From: Coleofasciculus sp. FACHB-T130
Lineage (GTDB): Bacteria; Cyanobacteriota; Cyanobacteriia; Cyanobacteriales; FACHB-T130
Assembly (NCBI RefSeq): GCF_014695375.1
Contig: NZ_JACJOG010000027.1
Location: forward strand, 1-64,000
Reading direction: 5' to 3'
DNA length: 64,000 bases
The notes below the pieces were generated by a model. It ran no database searches. It was not told the DNA's origin and worked only from the letters and a program-made list of their open reading frames with translations. Positions 24,454 to 33,261 of this stretch are shown one piece after another. The position numbers and the translations under genes were made by a program. Numbering within the stretch: the stretch's first letter is position 1; the number at the start of each line of letters is the position of its first letter.

Positions 24454-25149
24454 CGCTTGACCTCGATAAGGCGGTAATACAGCAACCCAAAACGAAATAA
24501 AATCAACAATCAATTGACTGACAGAACTTACTGCACCCAGTAGTTTTGATCGCAATCTTCATAACTTATGTATTTATCTGCTTGGTGGCTGAAGATTACG
24601 CACAAACGTTAAGCAAATTGTCCATGATGGATTGGCACCAGAAGGGCGATCGCTTATACTAATCCCAGCAGGTGCATCTGTCTTAGGAAGGATATTTTGA
24701 GCTACAAACCGAAGTTACTGTTTTCCAGATAAGTTCCCAAAAAGCGATCCCCCTGAGAAATGTTCTTGGCAAACATTTTTCAGGGGGGATCGCCGACTTC
24801 AGCGCTAACCCGCTCCTCTCAAAGCTAGATTTTTATCAAATACCACGTCCGCTCCTCTAATAAGCTCAGCCAGAGAGCAAGAAGCTGATAATTAGGAGTT
24901 TGGTAGAAAATGCCTTGAGATTTGCCCCATTTCTTGAAGTTACTTAAGCTATCAACCAACAAGGTCTAGAACAAAGCTTGGAACTGGATGACTTTAGGTG
25001 TATTCTTTGACGGAATAAAAAAATAACAATTTGACAAAAAGCGAATAAGTTCACATTGTGTAGGCACAGATCCCGGATTCAAGCCATAAAATAGGCAACA
25101 ATAAGCAGGGAATTTTGCGCCAGAAGTTTTTGGTGATTGAGGAGTTGAC
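24454..25149. other. Intergenic region between protease and penicillin-binding protein genes
   Basis: About 700 bases with no convincing gene. It contains a 50-base imperfect hairpin (24744-24793) with arms GCGATCCCCCTGA and TCAGGGGGGATCGC, one HIP1 site, and AT-rich stretches that probably carry the promoter of the plus-strand gene. Short frames here lack ribosome sites. Confidence 0.6.
24744..24793. repeat. Long hairpin in intergenic region
   Basis: GCGATCCCCCTGAGAAATGT pairs with its near-complement across a short loop, about 20 of 22 positions. It may be a dispersed palindrome that includes HIP1-like ends. Confidence 0.55.
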
Positions 25150-27762
25150 GTGACCAAGTTCATCTCAAGACTGAAGGATTTATCAGGCAAGTTCAATGCG
25201 GGGGTGTCAAATGAACCAGTCGAGACTCCTGTAGGTAATAAAGAAGAACCAGTCGATACTCCGATTGATGGCAAGGAACAAGACGAAGGACACGCAGACG
25301 CATCACGACATCGTCGGGAATTGAAGCGAAATCTCTTGCGGCTGAAGCGCTTCTCCACTCAGGAGCTTCCTAAAATTGTCAAGAAGCCATTCACTGGAGA
25401 AAACCCACTCCATCATCAGCGTCGATTTTGGATTGGTTTAGGTGTGGGAGGAGGAGCGATCGCGCTTTTGACTGCTGCGTGGTCGCTGGAGAGTAGCTTA
25501 CCCGATACCAGCGATGCCTTAACCTTGATGCGACCAGAGACTTTGACGATCAAAGCCTCAAACAACAAAATACTTCAACAAATCGGCCCAGCGACTCGCG
25601 AAACCCTCAAAATTGACAAAATTCCCAAGCAGCTAATTCAAGCTTTCATTGCGATAGAAGACAGACGCTTTTACAAACACCAGGGAGTTGATTACCAGGG
25701 AGTTTTAAGGGCAGCCTTTTCTAACTTGATAGCAAGAGATGTTGTAGAAGGCGGTAGCACCATCACCCAACAGCTGGCGAGGATGGTTTTTCTCGATCAG
25801 GAGCGTAGCGTCTGGCGCAAGCTGAAGGAAGTCCGAACCGCTCAAAAAATCGAAAACGAAAATACCAAAGATCAAATTCTAGAACGTTACTTAAATTTGG
25901 TCTATTTGGGAGAAGGTGCTTATGGCGTGGCAGATGCGGCTTGGGTTTACTTTTCTAAGCCGGTGTACGAACTAACCTTATCGGAAATGGCGACACTTGC
26001 CGCCATCCCACCAGCACCCAATCAATATTCGCCCATTAAAAATCCACAAGTGATTAAAGAGCGCCGCAATCTGGTATTACAACAGATGCAGCAGGCAGGG
26101 TTCATTACAGCCGCCGAAGCCGAGAAAGCGATCGCTGACACCCTGATAACAAAACCCAGCCGTCCTAAGCGGCTCGAAAGGTTTGCCCCTTATTTCACCG
26201 AATACATCCAACAAGAACTGCCCAAGCACGTCTCGCCAGCAGCGATTAAGGCTGGAGGATTAACAGTAGAAACCACCCTGAAGCCAGAATGGCAGGAAGC
26301 GGCGGAAAAGGCCGTTATCGAAACCGTTGAAAACCGCGGTCGCGGTCAAAACTTCGAGCAAGCCGCCCTTGTGGCGCTCGATCCGCGTACCGGCGAGATT
26401 CGGGCAATGGTCGGGGGAAAAGATTTTTATAAGCAACAGTTTAATCGCGTTACTCAGGCACAGCGCCAGCCCGGTTCGACATTTAAAGCGTTTGTATACA
26501 CGACAGCAATGGCTGCCGGTTTCACGCCCTATCGCGGCTACCTGGACGCTCCCTACAAAGTAGACGGCTATACCCCCAAAAACTACAGCGAAGAGTACCG
26601 GGGCTGGATCTCCATGCGTGATGCCCTGATTGGCTCAATCAATACTGTTGCTGTCAAAGTTTTGGTCGATGTGGGATGGGATACGGTGATCGATGTTGCC
26701 CACAAAATGGGCATTGAATCAGAACTGAAGCCGACCTATTCCACCGCCCTCGGTGCTTCTGAAGTGAATCTGCTGGAACTCACCAGTGCGTATGGCACCT
26801 TTGCGACAAAAGGGATGCATACCAAAAATTACGGCATTCGTCGCGTTCTTGACCGACGCGGGAACGTTATCTACGAAGCGAAGTTTAAGCCCGACCGTGT
26901 CCTCCAAGAAGATACGTCTGCGATTATGACCTGGTTGCTGCGGGGTGTCGTGAATGAGGGGACGGGTCGCGCCGCCGCTCTAGACGATCGACCTGTTGCT
27001 GGGAAGACGGGCACCTCGGACGAGGCGCGTGACCTGTGGTTTATTGGCTACATCCCCCAAATAGTTGCAGGTGTCTGGCTGGGCAACGATGACAACAAAC
27101 CGACTTGGGGCGCGAGTAGTACAGCCGCTTACACCTGGAATAAATTCATGGTGGAAGTAGTAAAAGATATCCCGGTCGAGAAGTTTCCAGATCGACCCAC
27201 CGATCTGGAAGGACGTAAAGCCCAGCTCACGATCAAGCCTATCAAGCCTAAAAGCATCTTCTCTGGAAGCATCATCTCCAAAAACAGTGACGACGATGAC
27301 ACACCCCGGCGTAGCCGATCTCGTCGGGCTACGGATAGCGATGATAGCTCTAGCGAAGAAACTCCCCGGCGTAGACGCTACCGTACTAGCAGCGTCCAAA
27401 GCTCCGAGAGCGCGCCTCGGCGGAGACGGCGTCGCAGCCAAGAAGTCCAGCCTCAAGAAGAATCTAGACCTCGCTACCGTCGTTCTCGCCGCCAAGTAAG
27501 TACCAATTCTCAAAGCCAAGAGAGTTCAAGCAATAGCAGCCGTCGCTACCGCCGTTCTCGTCGCCAAGCAAGCACAAGCTCTCAGGAGTCGGCACCCGTT
27601 CGGCGTTCTGTTCGCAGAAGGGCATCATCAGATTCTACTTCTAGCACTGCACAGCCAAGGAGAAGACGAACTTACAATTCTGCGCCAACCGCTCCACGGG
27701 CACCGAGGAGAACAGCGGATGCCGCCCCACCTCCTGCTCCGCCAGCAGCGCGGAAGGAATAA
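25150..27762 (+). CDS. Class A penicillin-binding protein with Arg/Ser-rich tail
   Basis: 870 residues with a GTG start. A soluble basic N-terminus and one membrane helix (about 94-113) lead to the glycosyltransferase domain (EDRRF near 170, GGSTITQQLAR at 201-211) and the transpeptidase with SxxK (S443TFK446), SIN (S496) and KTGTS (K619). All catalytic motifs are intact, so it should build and cross-link peptidoglycan. From about residue 715 to the end the sequence becomes a very basic Arg/Ser-repeat tail (TPRRSRSRR, RRRRYRTSS, RRRRRRSQE, RRYRRSRRQ repeats) with a Pro/Ala end. This tail is not part of the catalytic fold and is predicted disordered outside the membrane. Confidence 0.9.
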   Translation: MTKFISRLKDLSGKFNAGVSNEPVETPVGNKEEPVDTPIDGKEQDEGHADASRHRRELKRNLLRLKRFSTQELPKIVKKPFTGENPLHHQRRFWIGLGVGGGAIALLTAAWSLESSLPDTSDALTLMRPETLTIKASNNKILQQIGPATRETLKIDKIPKQLIQAFIAIEDRRFYKHQGVDYQGVLRAAFSNLIARDVVEGGSTITQQLARMVFLDQERSVWRKLKEVRTAQKIENENTKDQILERYLNLVYLGEGAYGVADAAWVYFSKPVYELTLSEMATLAAIPPAPNQYSPIKNPQVIKERRNLVLQQMQQAGFITAAEAEKAIADTLITKPSRPKRLERFAPYFTEYIQQELPKHVSPAAIKAGGLTVETTLKPEWQEAAEKAVIETVENRGRGQNFEQAALVALDPRTGEIRAMVGGKDFYKQQFNRVTQAQRQPGSTFKAFVYTTAMAAGFTPYRGYLDAPYKVDGYTPKNYSEEYRGWISMRDALIGSINTVAVKVLVDVGWDTVIDVAHKMGIESELKPTYSTALGASEVNLLELTSAYGTFATKGMHTKNYGIRRVLDRRGNVIYEAKFKPDRVLQEDTSAIMTWLLRGVVNEGTGRAAALDDRPVAGKTGTSDEARDLWFIGYIPQIVAGVWLGNDDNKPTWGASSTAAYTWNKFMVEVVKDIPVEKFPDRPTDLEGRKAQLTIKPIKPKSIFSGSIISKNSDDDDTPRRSRSRRATDSDDSSSEETPRRRRYRTSSVQSSESAPRRRRRRSQEVQPQEESRPRYRRSRRQVSTNSQSQESSSNSSRRYRRSRRQASTSSQESAPVRRSVRRRASSDSTSSTAQPRRRRTYNSAPTAPRAPRRTADAAPPPAPPAARKE

Positions 27763-27895
27763 TTAGGCACGGTCAGAATCCACTTCCTAACTCTCAGGCG
27801 CGATCGCAAAAACAATGGGGATCAAACTCAGGGGTGATAGACGATCCCCTGAGTTTTGGTACGATAACCAAAAATCGATAAGAGGGTTACAAAGA

Positions 27896-28111
27896 ATGCA
27901 TTTATTGATGGAAGTTGCTACGAATACGCCCCATTTTCCAGTCTCTGCTACTGCTGTGTACGCGGTAGGTTTTATTGCCGCTGTAAGTATCGGTTCCGTT
28001 GCGTGGTATAATTCTAAGCGCCCTGTGGGTTGGGAAGATAAAGAGCGCCCGGATATTGTGCCTGAAGTTAAGAAAGAGGCAAATCCCGGTGTAGGCAAGC
28101 CTAGCGCGTAA
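27896..28111 (+). CDS. One-helix small membrane protein (Psb35-like)
   Basis: 71 residues from the ATG at 27896, with an AGAGGG site nine bases upstream. One hydrophobic helix (ATAVYAVGFIAAVSIGSVAWY) is followed by a conserved-looking soluble tail NSKRPVGWEDKERPDIVPEV. The pattern resembles a small cyanobacterial photosystem II-associated protein known as Psb35; I offer that from memory and with caution. A hairpin with GTAGGGCAGGG arms follows the gene. Confidence 0.6.
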   Translation: MHLLMEVATNTPHFPVSATAVYAVGFIAAVSIGSVAWYNSKRPVGWEDKERPDIVPEVKKEANPGVGKPSA

Positions 28112-28191
28112 CTCTCTAACAGGAAAATTTTTAGAAAACCTATAAAGATTGTAGAGACATTGCGTTCAACGTCTTTACCGCTTATACAAAC

Positions 28192-28218
28192 GTAGGGCAG
28201 GGGTATACCCTGCCCTAC
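28192..28218. terminator. Hairpin between convergent genes
   Basis: GTAGGGCAGGG pairs with CCCTGCCCTAC around five bases. It lies 80 bases past the small membrane protein gene and before the end of the minus-strand gene at 28270, so it may stop transcripts from both sides. The T run is short on the plus side. Confidence 0.6.
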
Positions 28219-28269
28219 AGCGTTATTTTTGGAGACAACGACGATAAAACACCTTGGCTCGAAAAAAGG

Positions 28270-28929
28270 CTAGCGCAGTGCTAGAGCCGAGCGCAGGGTG
28301 ACATTTAAATCGGTGTTGGGGTTAACAACAACAACATCAACTCGTTTTTTGCCTAACAGCAGTCCGCCTAAGGCACCCAAACCAGCACCTCCCAAAATTT
28401 CTTCAGTTGCGATCGCTCTGTCTCCAGTCAAAGCACCGATTGCGGCTGCGGCGGCTCCACCAACGGCGGCTCCTTTCAAAATGGAACTGGTATTCGTTCC
28501 CCGACTAACTTGTTCGGTGCGAGTAATCACTCTGGAAGAGGCATTGATATACTGCCGTTTCCCGTTGTTGAAAACTAATTCTCTGGCAACAAACTGGGAA
28601 CCGCCTCTAGTTGAGGGTTGCAGTTGACCAATCACCTGAGTTCCTGCCGGAATTAAGATAGTTCCGCGAGTATTTCTGACATTTGTTGCCACCGTCAGCG
28701 TTAAAGGCATCGTTTCCTTAGGAGACACAACGATTTTATTTGCCTTGTTATAGCGCAAGGGGAGGGTTGTGCCTGAAGGAATGCTGACTTGGGAGACGGG
28801 TGGAGGCGGAAATTCGTAATATTGGGCAGCAGCAGGTGCAGGCACGACGAAGGGGGCAGCTGCACCGGCGGTCATTGTCAATGCCATGAGTGCAGCGGTT
28901 CCTGATTTCCAGCGATTGAAGCGAGACAT
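28270..28929 (-). CDS. Exported TrbI-like domain protein 1
   Basis: 219 residues from the ATG at 28929. A signal peptide with an Ala-rich end (VVPAPAAAQ) is followed by a beta-rich domain (IPSGTTLPLRY, ILIPAGTQVIGQLQP, INASSRVITRTEQ) and a glycine-rich hydrophobic segment (LGGAGLGALGGLLLG). Similar cyanobacterial proteins are often labelled conjugal transfer TrbI for their IPAGT domain, but no conjugation genes are near. A paralogue lies at 29175-29843. A cell-envelope role is the safer reading. Confidence 0.65.
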   Translation of the reverse strand: MSRFNRWKSGTAALMALTMTAGAAAPFVVPAPAAAQYYEFPPPPVSQVSIPSGTTLPLRYNKANKIVVSPKETMPLTLTVATNVRNTRGTILIPAGTQVIGQLQPSTRGGSQFVARELVFNNGKRQYINASSRVITRTEQVSRGTNTSSILKGAAVGGAAAAAIGALTGDRAIATEEILGGAGLGALGGLLLGKKRVDVVVVNPNTDLNVTLRSALALR

Positions 28930-29174
28930 AGGGAACACTCTCAGCAATTATACGGATAAGGGTGAAGACGCTTCGCGGCTGAATTTGTTTCTTGACAATT
29001 GCACTGATTTAGTGCATTGCGAAGGAAAAATAGAGGGCGATGGGGAAAGAACCTCTCCCCAACCCTCCCCGATTCGGGGAGGGAGTCGGAGCGTTCTTAT
29101 ACCATTTCACTTTAGGTCTGTAACAGACGGATTCTGATGTGTAGCATCACCAAGGGAAATTAGGAATTCCCTGT

Positions 29175-29843
29175 TTAGCGTAGAGCGACGGTAACTGGCA
29201 GCTGAGAAGCCAGGGTAATAGTCCTCAAATCCAGGCTGGGATTCACGGAGATGACATCAACAGATTTGCGTCCCCAAAATAGCCCAGCTAAAGCGCCCAA
29301 GCCTGAGCCACCCAAGACTTCTTCAGTCGCGATCGCTTTGTCACCAACCAGTGCTGCGATCGCGGATGCAGCGGCTCCACCCAAGGCGGCACCTTTCAAG
29401 ATTGTGTTGGTTCTAGAACCTTTTTTGATTTGTTCAGTTCTCGTCACAATTTGAGAAGTGGCATTGATTGTCCGAGTGCCATCCAAGGGGAGAACAATTT
29501 GTGTAGCAACAAATCGAGAGCCTTGACCTGCGGGTTCCAATTGACCCAAAATCTTGGTTCCTGCGGGAATCAAAGTTGTTCCGTAACTGCTTTTAACGGT
29601 TGATGAAACTGTTAAAGTTAAAGGCACTTTTTCGGTTCGAGCTAGTAATATTTTTTCAGCCGTCCCGTCATATCTAACAGGAATAGAAGCTCCAGAAGAG
29701 ATTACGGTTTTGGTCTGAGATGGGGCGCTGGGCTTAGTTGTAGGGACGGGAACATTGATGGGTACAGCAACAGCAGAACCGGCAAATGTGCCCATAGCCA
29801 TCAATACCAAAACGCCAGCCTTTAAGTTGTTTAAGGAAGTCAT
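29175..29843 (-). CDS. Exported TrbI-like domain protein 2
   Basis: 222 residues from the ATG at 29843; a GTG 15 bases upstream is also open. It has the same layout as its neighbour: signal peptide, LIPAGTKILGQLEP, INATSQIVTRTEQIKKG, LKGAALGGAAASAIAAL and LGGSGLGALAGLFWG. The pair is clearly a tandem duplication, with about 50 percent similarity by eye in the C-terminal half. Function unknown. Confidence 0.65.
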   Translation of the reverse strand: MTSLNNLKAGVLVLMAMGTFAGSAVAVPINVPVPTTKPSAPSQTKTVISSGASIPVRYDGTAEKILLARTEKVPLTLTVSSTVKSSYGTTLIPAGTKILGQLEPAGQGSRFVATQIVLPLDGTRTINATSQIVTRTEQIKKGSRTNTILKGAALGGAAASAIAALVGDKAIATEEVLGGSGLGALAGLFWGRKSVDVISVNPSLDLRTITLASQLPVTVALR

Positions 29844-30111
29844 AAATAGGGAACTCACGAACTTTGTGTATTTTCACTGATACCTTCTTAGAAGCTCGTG
29901 GGTTTAAAAAGTTTCTGTAAATTAAAACTTTTTTTTGTGAAAGATTAAACCTTATTTAGCTGTATCAATTACTGAAACAGGTAAAACAATCTATCTTCAA
30001 TGTGCGATCGCGCTATTCGGGAAGAATTGTAAAAAATGCGATCGCGCTTTGGAGCGAGGCGGATAAAGAATGCGATGCTGCTGACACAGCTGCTTCGCTG
30101 ACGCGCTACAA

Positions 30112-32490
30112 TTATCCTCTTTTTCGTTGCTCAATCTCTGCGATGGGTAACAACAAGGTATCCTCTATCTCCTGTCGTACCTCACGACTTACATAACAAT
30201 CACTATTCAGGCACTGCACTAGCAACTTATTAGCATCGTAATACTGCTTCAATAATTCCTTTTGTTGTTTGCTGAATTGCCAATCGTAACCAATATTACA
30301 ATACTTAATCATCACGGCTCTTAATTGCTCAGTCCAAGCTTGACCCTTAGCTTTCCACCATGGCTTATTTTGTTTCCATTCTTTCGATTTAGGTAATTGA
30401 TCTCTAAGCTGTTGCAGCGAGTTCTTTAGTTCTGACTCGCTGTCTAGGACGAGGTCGAGGGCACAGTCGAGGGTGTGATCGCAGTCGTGGGCGCGGGCGC
30501 GTTTGAGGTCGAGGGCGACGACGAGGTCGAGGGCGTGGGCGCTGTCGAGGACCAGGTCGAGGGCGAGGGCGAGGTTGAGGGCGTGGTCGAGGGCGTGGTC
30601 GAGGGCGCGGGTGAGGGCGCGGGCGTGGTCGAGGTCGAAGACGCGGGCGAGGGCGCAGTCGAGGTCGCGGTTGAGGTCGCGGTCAAGGGCGCGGGCGAGG
30701 TCGCGGTTGAGGTCGCGGTCGGCGGAGTAAAAAGCGCGGACTGCTGCTGACTTATACTTATATGGAATTTGGACTGACAGAGATTTCTTACTTACCCACA
30801 TTAGGAACTGCTGCAACTTCTCATCAGCAGCTACAATCCTATCAACTTGATGTTTCATTAACTGTAGTAAACGATCTGCACTGGGCGACATCCCAACCGC
30901 TAGAAAGAAAACTTCTCGCCAGCGTTTTTCGGTAATGTGATTAACCAGACCTTGCAACGCTTCCTCTGATGACTGTTTTACAACAACAATTTCTCTAGCT
31001 GTGAAATACTCGTGAAATGTCAGATGGGAAAACGAGTAAATTGATTTAGCTCGTTCCACTAATAGCCCGTGTTGATATTCAATTGAGCGCAAAACTACCT
31101 CACTGTCCAGTTGCAATGCTTCCGGGTCAGCATTGGCATTGGGTAAATTACGGATGTAATCTGTGATGTATTGCTCTGCAACTTTCTGCTTGAAGAAATA
31201 GTCACTTTGCTCAAAGGTAGTTAGGGCAATTTTGCTCAGCATATCTTCCTTACGCTGAACCGATAGCTTTTTGTAAACCTGATCGCGTTGAATCCCGCGC
31301 TTAGCATCCCATTTTTTCAGCAGCGCATCCAGTCCTTCTTTGTATAGTTCAGAACGATTCGCCGGAAAATCCCCTGACTCTTCAAATGCCAAACATAGCA
31401 ACGTTAGCAGTAGCGGACTGGCGGCTAGTTGTTTGATTCGGTTATTGTCTTCGAGGCGTTTAATAAAAGTTTCTGGTTTTACAGCTTTATTCTTAAACCA
31501 GTTGTTTGCAAAGGTAGCAATTTGTTCATCATCAAAATCGGCAACTTCTACCTCTGTAAATTTCTCAAAGGTATATTCTCGCGCTGCAATTCGGCAGGTT
31601 ATCACAAAGTAGTTTTCACGATACTGATCGGAGAAATCCCGAATCTCCTTTAAGACGCGCTGATTGTCTTCCTCTCTAACTTCATCCAGCCCATCAAGTA
31701 AAATCAATGCCCTGCTGCGTTCAATTACATCTTGTAGAGACGCGATAACCCTTGTCTCTCCAACCCCGCAGCCCACGAATTGCTGACTGATATATTCCAA
31801 TAAGCTCGGTTTGTTGGCGGCTTCAGCAAAGTCTTTGAGAGTGACAAAAATCGGTACGCGATCAGCCTGAAACTCACCCTGATTGCACTGAATCGCTAAA
31901 TATTTCAAAAATGTGGTTTTACCTGCTCCGGGCTTCCCCAAGATCATCAGCTTGGGATGTTGTTTGACCGCATCCAGTCCTGGCACTCGTTTTTCACTAA
32001 TTTTGCCCAGTCCAAAGCGCTCAACATCCTCAAAGTTGCACTCTTTCAGTAATTCAGTAATCTCTTTGCGCCTGCGCCCAGTAATTTTCTCCAGAATGTT
32101 GACGTTGGTGTAGATATCATTCAACCCAATGGGGTGAGCCATATCCAGCACGCGCATTGTCCCGCAGCGTTCTTGAATGGTGGTTTCTATCTTTTTGCGT
32201 ACCTCCTGCACTAGCGCATCAATATCAATGCTCGTGTCCTGATTCTGTTGCTCTAGTTCAGGTTCGCTTGGCGGCTGGGCGACTATTTCTTCCCACTCAA
32301 AACCCAGCTTTTCGCAAATCTGCTCAAAATAGTGGCGGTCAATTCGCTCACCCTTAAAGAATTTGTAAGGGGGTTGGCGACTCATTCCTAAATCTTTTGC
32401 TAAAGCCTCTTGAGTTAAGGACTTCTGTCTCAAAGCTCTTCTTGCTTTCTCAATACCTTCTGATGATGCCTGGAGCGATCGCCCTGTCAT
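30112..32490 (-). CDS. XRE-NACHT NTPase with hexad-repeat region
   Basis: 792 residues. Residues about 10-65 form a phage-repressor-like helix-turn-helix (LTQEALAKDLGMSRQPPYKFFKGE). A NACHT ATPase follows with Walker A MILGKPGAGKTTFLK (K191) and Walker B ALILLDGLDEV (261-271), and winged-helix and helical regions run to about 580. Residues 590-683 are a degenerate hexad repeat (RDLNRD, RALDRD, DHALDH, LALDLV), encoded by GAGGTC-type hexamers. A conserved C-terminal helical domain ends the protein (SKEWKQNKPWWKAKGQAW). Bacterial NACHT proteins include antiphage receptors; this fusion is a candidate for defence or signalling. Two tiny genes lie divergently upstream. Confidence 0.85.
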   Translation of the reverse strand: MTGRSLQASSEGIEKARRALRQKSLTQEALAKDLGMSRQPPYKFFKGERIDRHYFEQICEKLGFEWEEIVAQPPSEPELEQQNQDTSIDIDALVQEVRKKIETTIQERCGTMRVLDMAHPIGLNDIYTNVNILEKITGRRRKEITELLKECNFEDVERFGLGKISEKRVPGLDAVKQHPKLMILGKPGAGKTTFLKYLAIQCNQGEFQADRVPIFVTLKDFAEAANKPSLLEYISQQFVGCGVGETRVIASLQDVIERSRALILLDGLDEVREEDNQRVLKEIRDFSDQYRENYFVITCRIAAREYTFEKFTEVEVADFDDEQIATFANNWFKNKAVKPETFIKRLEDNNRIKQLAASPLLLTLLCLAFEESGDFPANRSELYKEGLDALLKKWDAKRGIQRDQVYKKLSVQRKEDMLSKIALTTFEQSDYFFKQKVAEQYITDYIRNLPNANADPEALQLDSEVVLRSIEYQHGLLVERAKSIYSFSHLTFHEYFTAREIVVVKQSSEEALQGLVNHITEKRWREVFFLAVGMSPSADRLLQLMKHQVDRIVAADEKLQQFLMWVSKKSLSVQIPYKYKSAAVRAFYSADRDLNRDLARALDRDLNRDLDCALARVFDLDHARALTRALDHALDHALNLALALDLVLDSAHALDLVVALDLKRARAHDCDHTLDCALDLVLDSESELKNSLQQLRDQLPKSKEWKQNKPWWKAKGQAWTEQLRAVMIKYCNIGYDWQFSKQQKELLKQYYDANKLLVQCLNSDCYVSREVRQEIEDTLLLPIAEIEQRKRG
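30442..30723 (-). repeat. Hexamer-based coding repeat in NACHT gene
   Basis: About 280 bases built from variants of GAGGTCGCGG and GAGGGCG-type units, coding for the D-L/A hexads. The high GC and repeat purity differ from the rest of the gene. The opposite strand stays open by repeat symmetry, which produces spurious frames. Confidence 0.75.
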
Positions 32491-32653
32491 ATTGCCACTG
32501 CAAATATTTCGTCTATTTTACTCACCTCAATTGGTACCAATTGTCAAAGTCATACAACTCATACACAAAGTCATCACTTCTCTAGCTCATACACACACTG
32601 GATCGCAGCCATCGTGTCGAGATGATGTAAGAAACGAGCTGGAAGGTTGATTT

Positions 32654-32806
32654 ATGACAGCATTTATACTTAATGTCTTACTTGTAATGCTAATTGAAGA
32701 GTCTGCTAAGGCAGGCTTCCGGAAGCTTAAAAAAAGTCAGGCTGTCAGACGCCGGATTTCGGTGTTGTGGTTTTGTCTCTACATCAAATGGCGATCGCGC
32801 AAATAA
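32654..32806 (+). CDS. 50-residue hydrophobic/basic protein
   Basis: The ATG at 32654 has GGAAGG seven to eight bases upstream, and the frame ends at 32806, 36 bases before a strong intrinsic terminator. The product has a hydrophobic N-terminal helix (AFILNVLLVMLIEE) and a strongly basic C-terminus (FRKLKKSQAVRRRISVL and IKWRSRK). The shape is that of a small membrane peptide. It is divergent from the NACHT gene. Function unknown. Confidence 0.55.
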   Translation: MTAFILNVLLVMLIEESAKAGFRKLKKSQAVRRRISVLWFCLYIKWRSRK

Positions 32807-32842
32807 TCAACCGGGCGAATGGAATTCGCGGCTACACAGACG

Positions 32843-32876
32843 AAACCCGCCTGCGCGGCGCGGGTTTGAGTTTTTT
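32843..32876 (+). terminator. Intrinsic terminator 1
   Basis: AAACCCGC pairs with GCGGGTTT over a nine-base loop and is followed by GAG and six T. It ends the 50-residue gene transcript. Confidence 0.8.
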
Positions 32877-32879
32877 AGG

Positions 32880-33059
32880 ATGATGGGTGTGATGCGATCG
32901 CGTAACCTAGCCTTGAAAGCGCGAATTGATAAGTTAGCACTTTGCGATCGCATCTACCCTACATATGAAGAAGGCTTGGAAATCATTGCAGTGGCTTCTC
33001 GGATGATGCGGGAAGAAATAGAACAGAAGGATAGGCGCAAAGCCAAGATAGAGCAATAG
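32880..33059 (+). CDS. 59-residue charged protein
   Basis: The ATG at 32880 (or 32892) begins within a few bases of the previous terminator. The product is a charged helical protein with NLALKARIDKLALCDR, LEIIAVASRMM and an acidic-basic tail (EEIEQKDRRKAK). An intrinsic terminator follows at 33075. Nothing else in this strand is open. The start is uncertain and no family is recognised. Confidence 0.45.
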   Translation: MMGVMRSRNLALKARIDKLALCDRIYPTYEEGLEIIAVASRMMREEIEQKDRRKAKIEQ

Positions 33060-33074
33060 CTAACAGCATTTCTA

Positions 33075-33100
33075 AAACCCGCGCAGGCGGGTTTCGTTTG
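33075..33100 (+). terminator. Intrinsic terminator 2
   Basis: AAACCCGC pairs with GCGGGTTT over a GCAG loop and is followed by a short T-rich stretch. Its stem is the same as in terminator 1, 230 bases upstream. Confidence 0.75.
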
Positions 33101-33261
33101 TATAGCCGCGAATTTCATTCGCCACGAATATTTTGATTCGGCAGAAATTTTTACATCAAATTCGGTCTTAATTGCCAAAAACCTGATTTTTCAACCGTTA
33201 AACTAAACAATAGTGCAGATGTACTGCTACTTCTCATAAAAGGTATGGCGCTATAGCCTGA

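Noticed and set aside
28270-29843. Conjugation system based on TrbI-like domains
   Set aside because: No VirB, relaxase or coupling protein lies nearby; the domain alone is not evidence.
30475-30750. Gly/Val/Glu and Arg/Ser-rich frames on the plus strand
   Set aside because: They are by-products of the hexamer repeat of the NACHT gene; all frames stay open in a pure hexamer tract.
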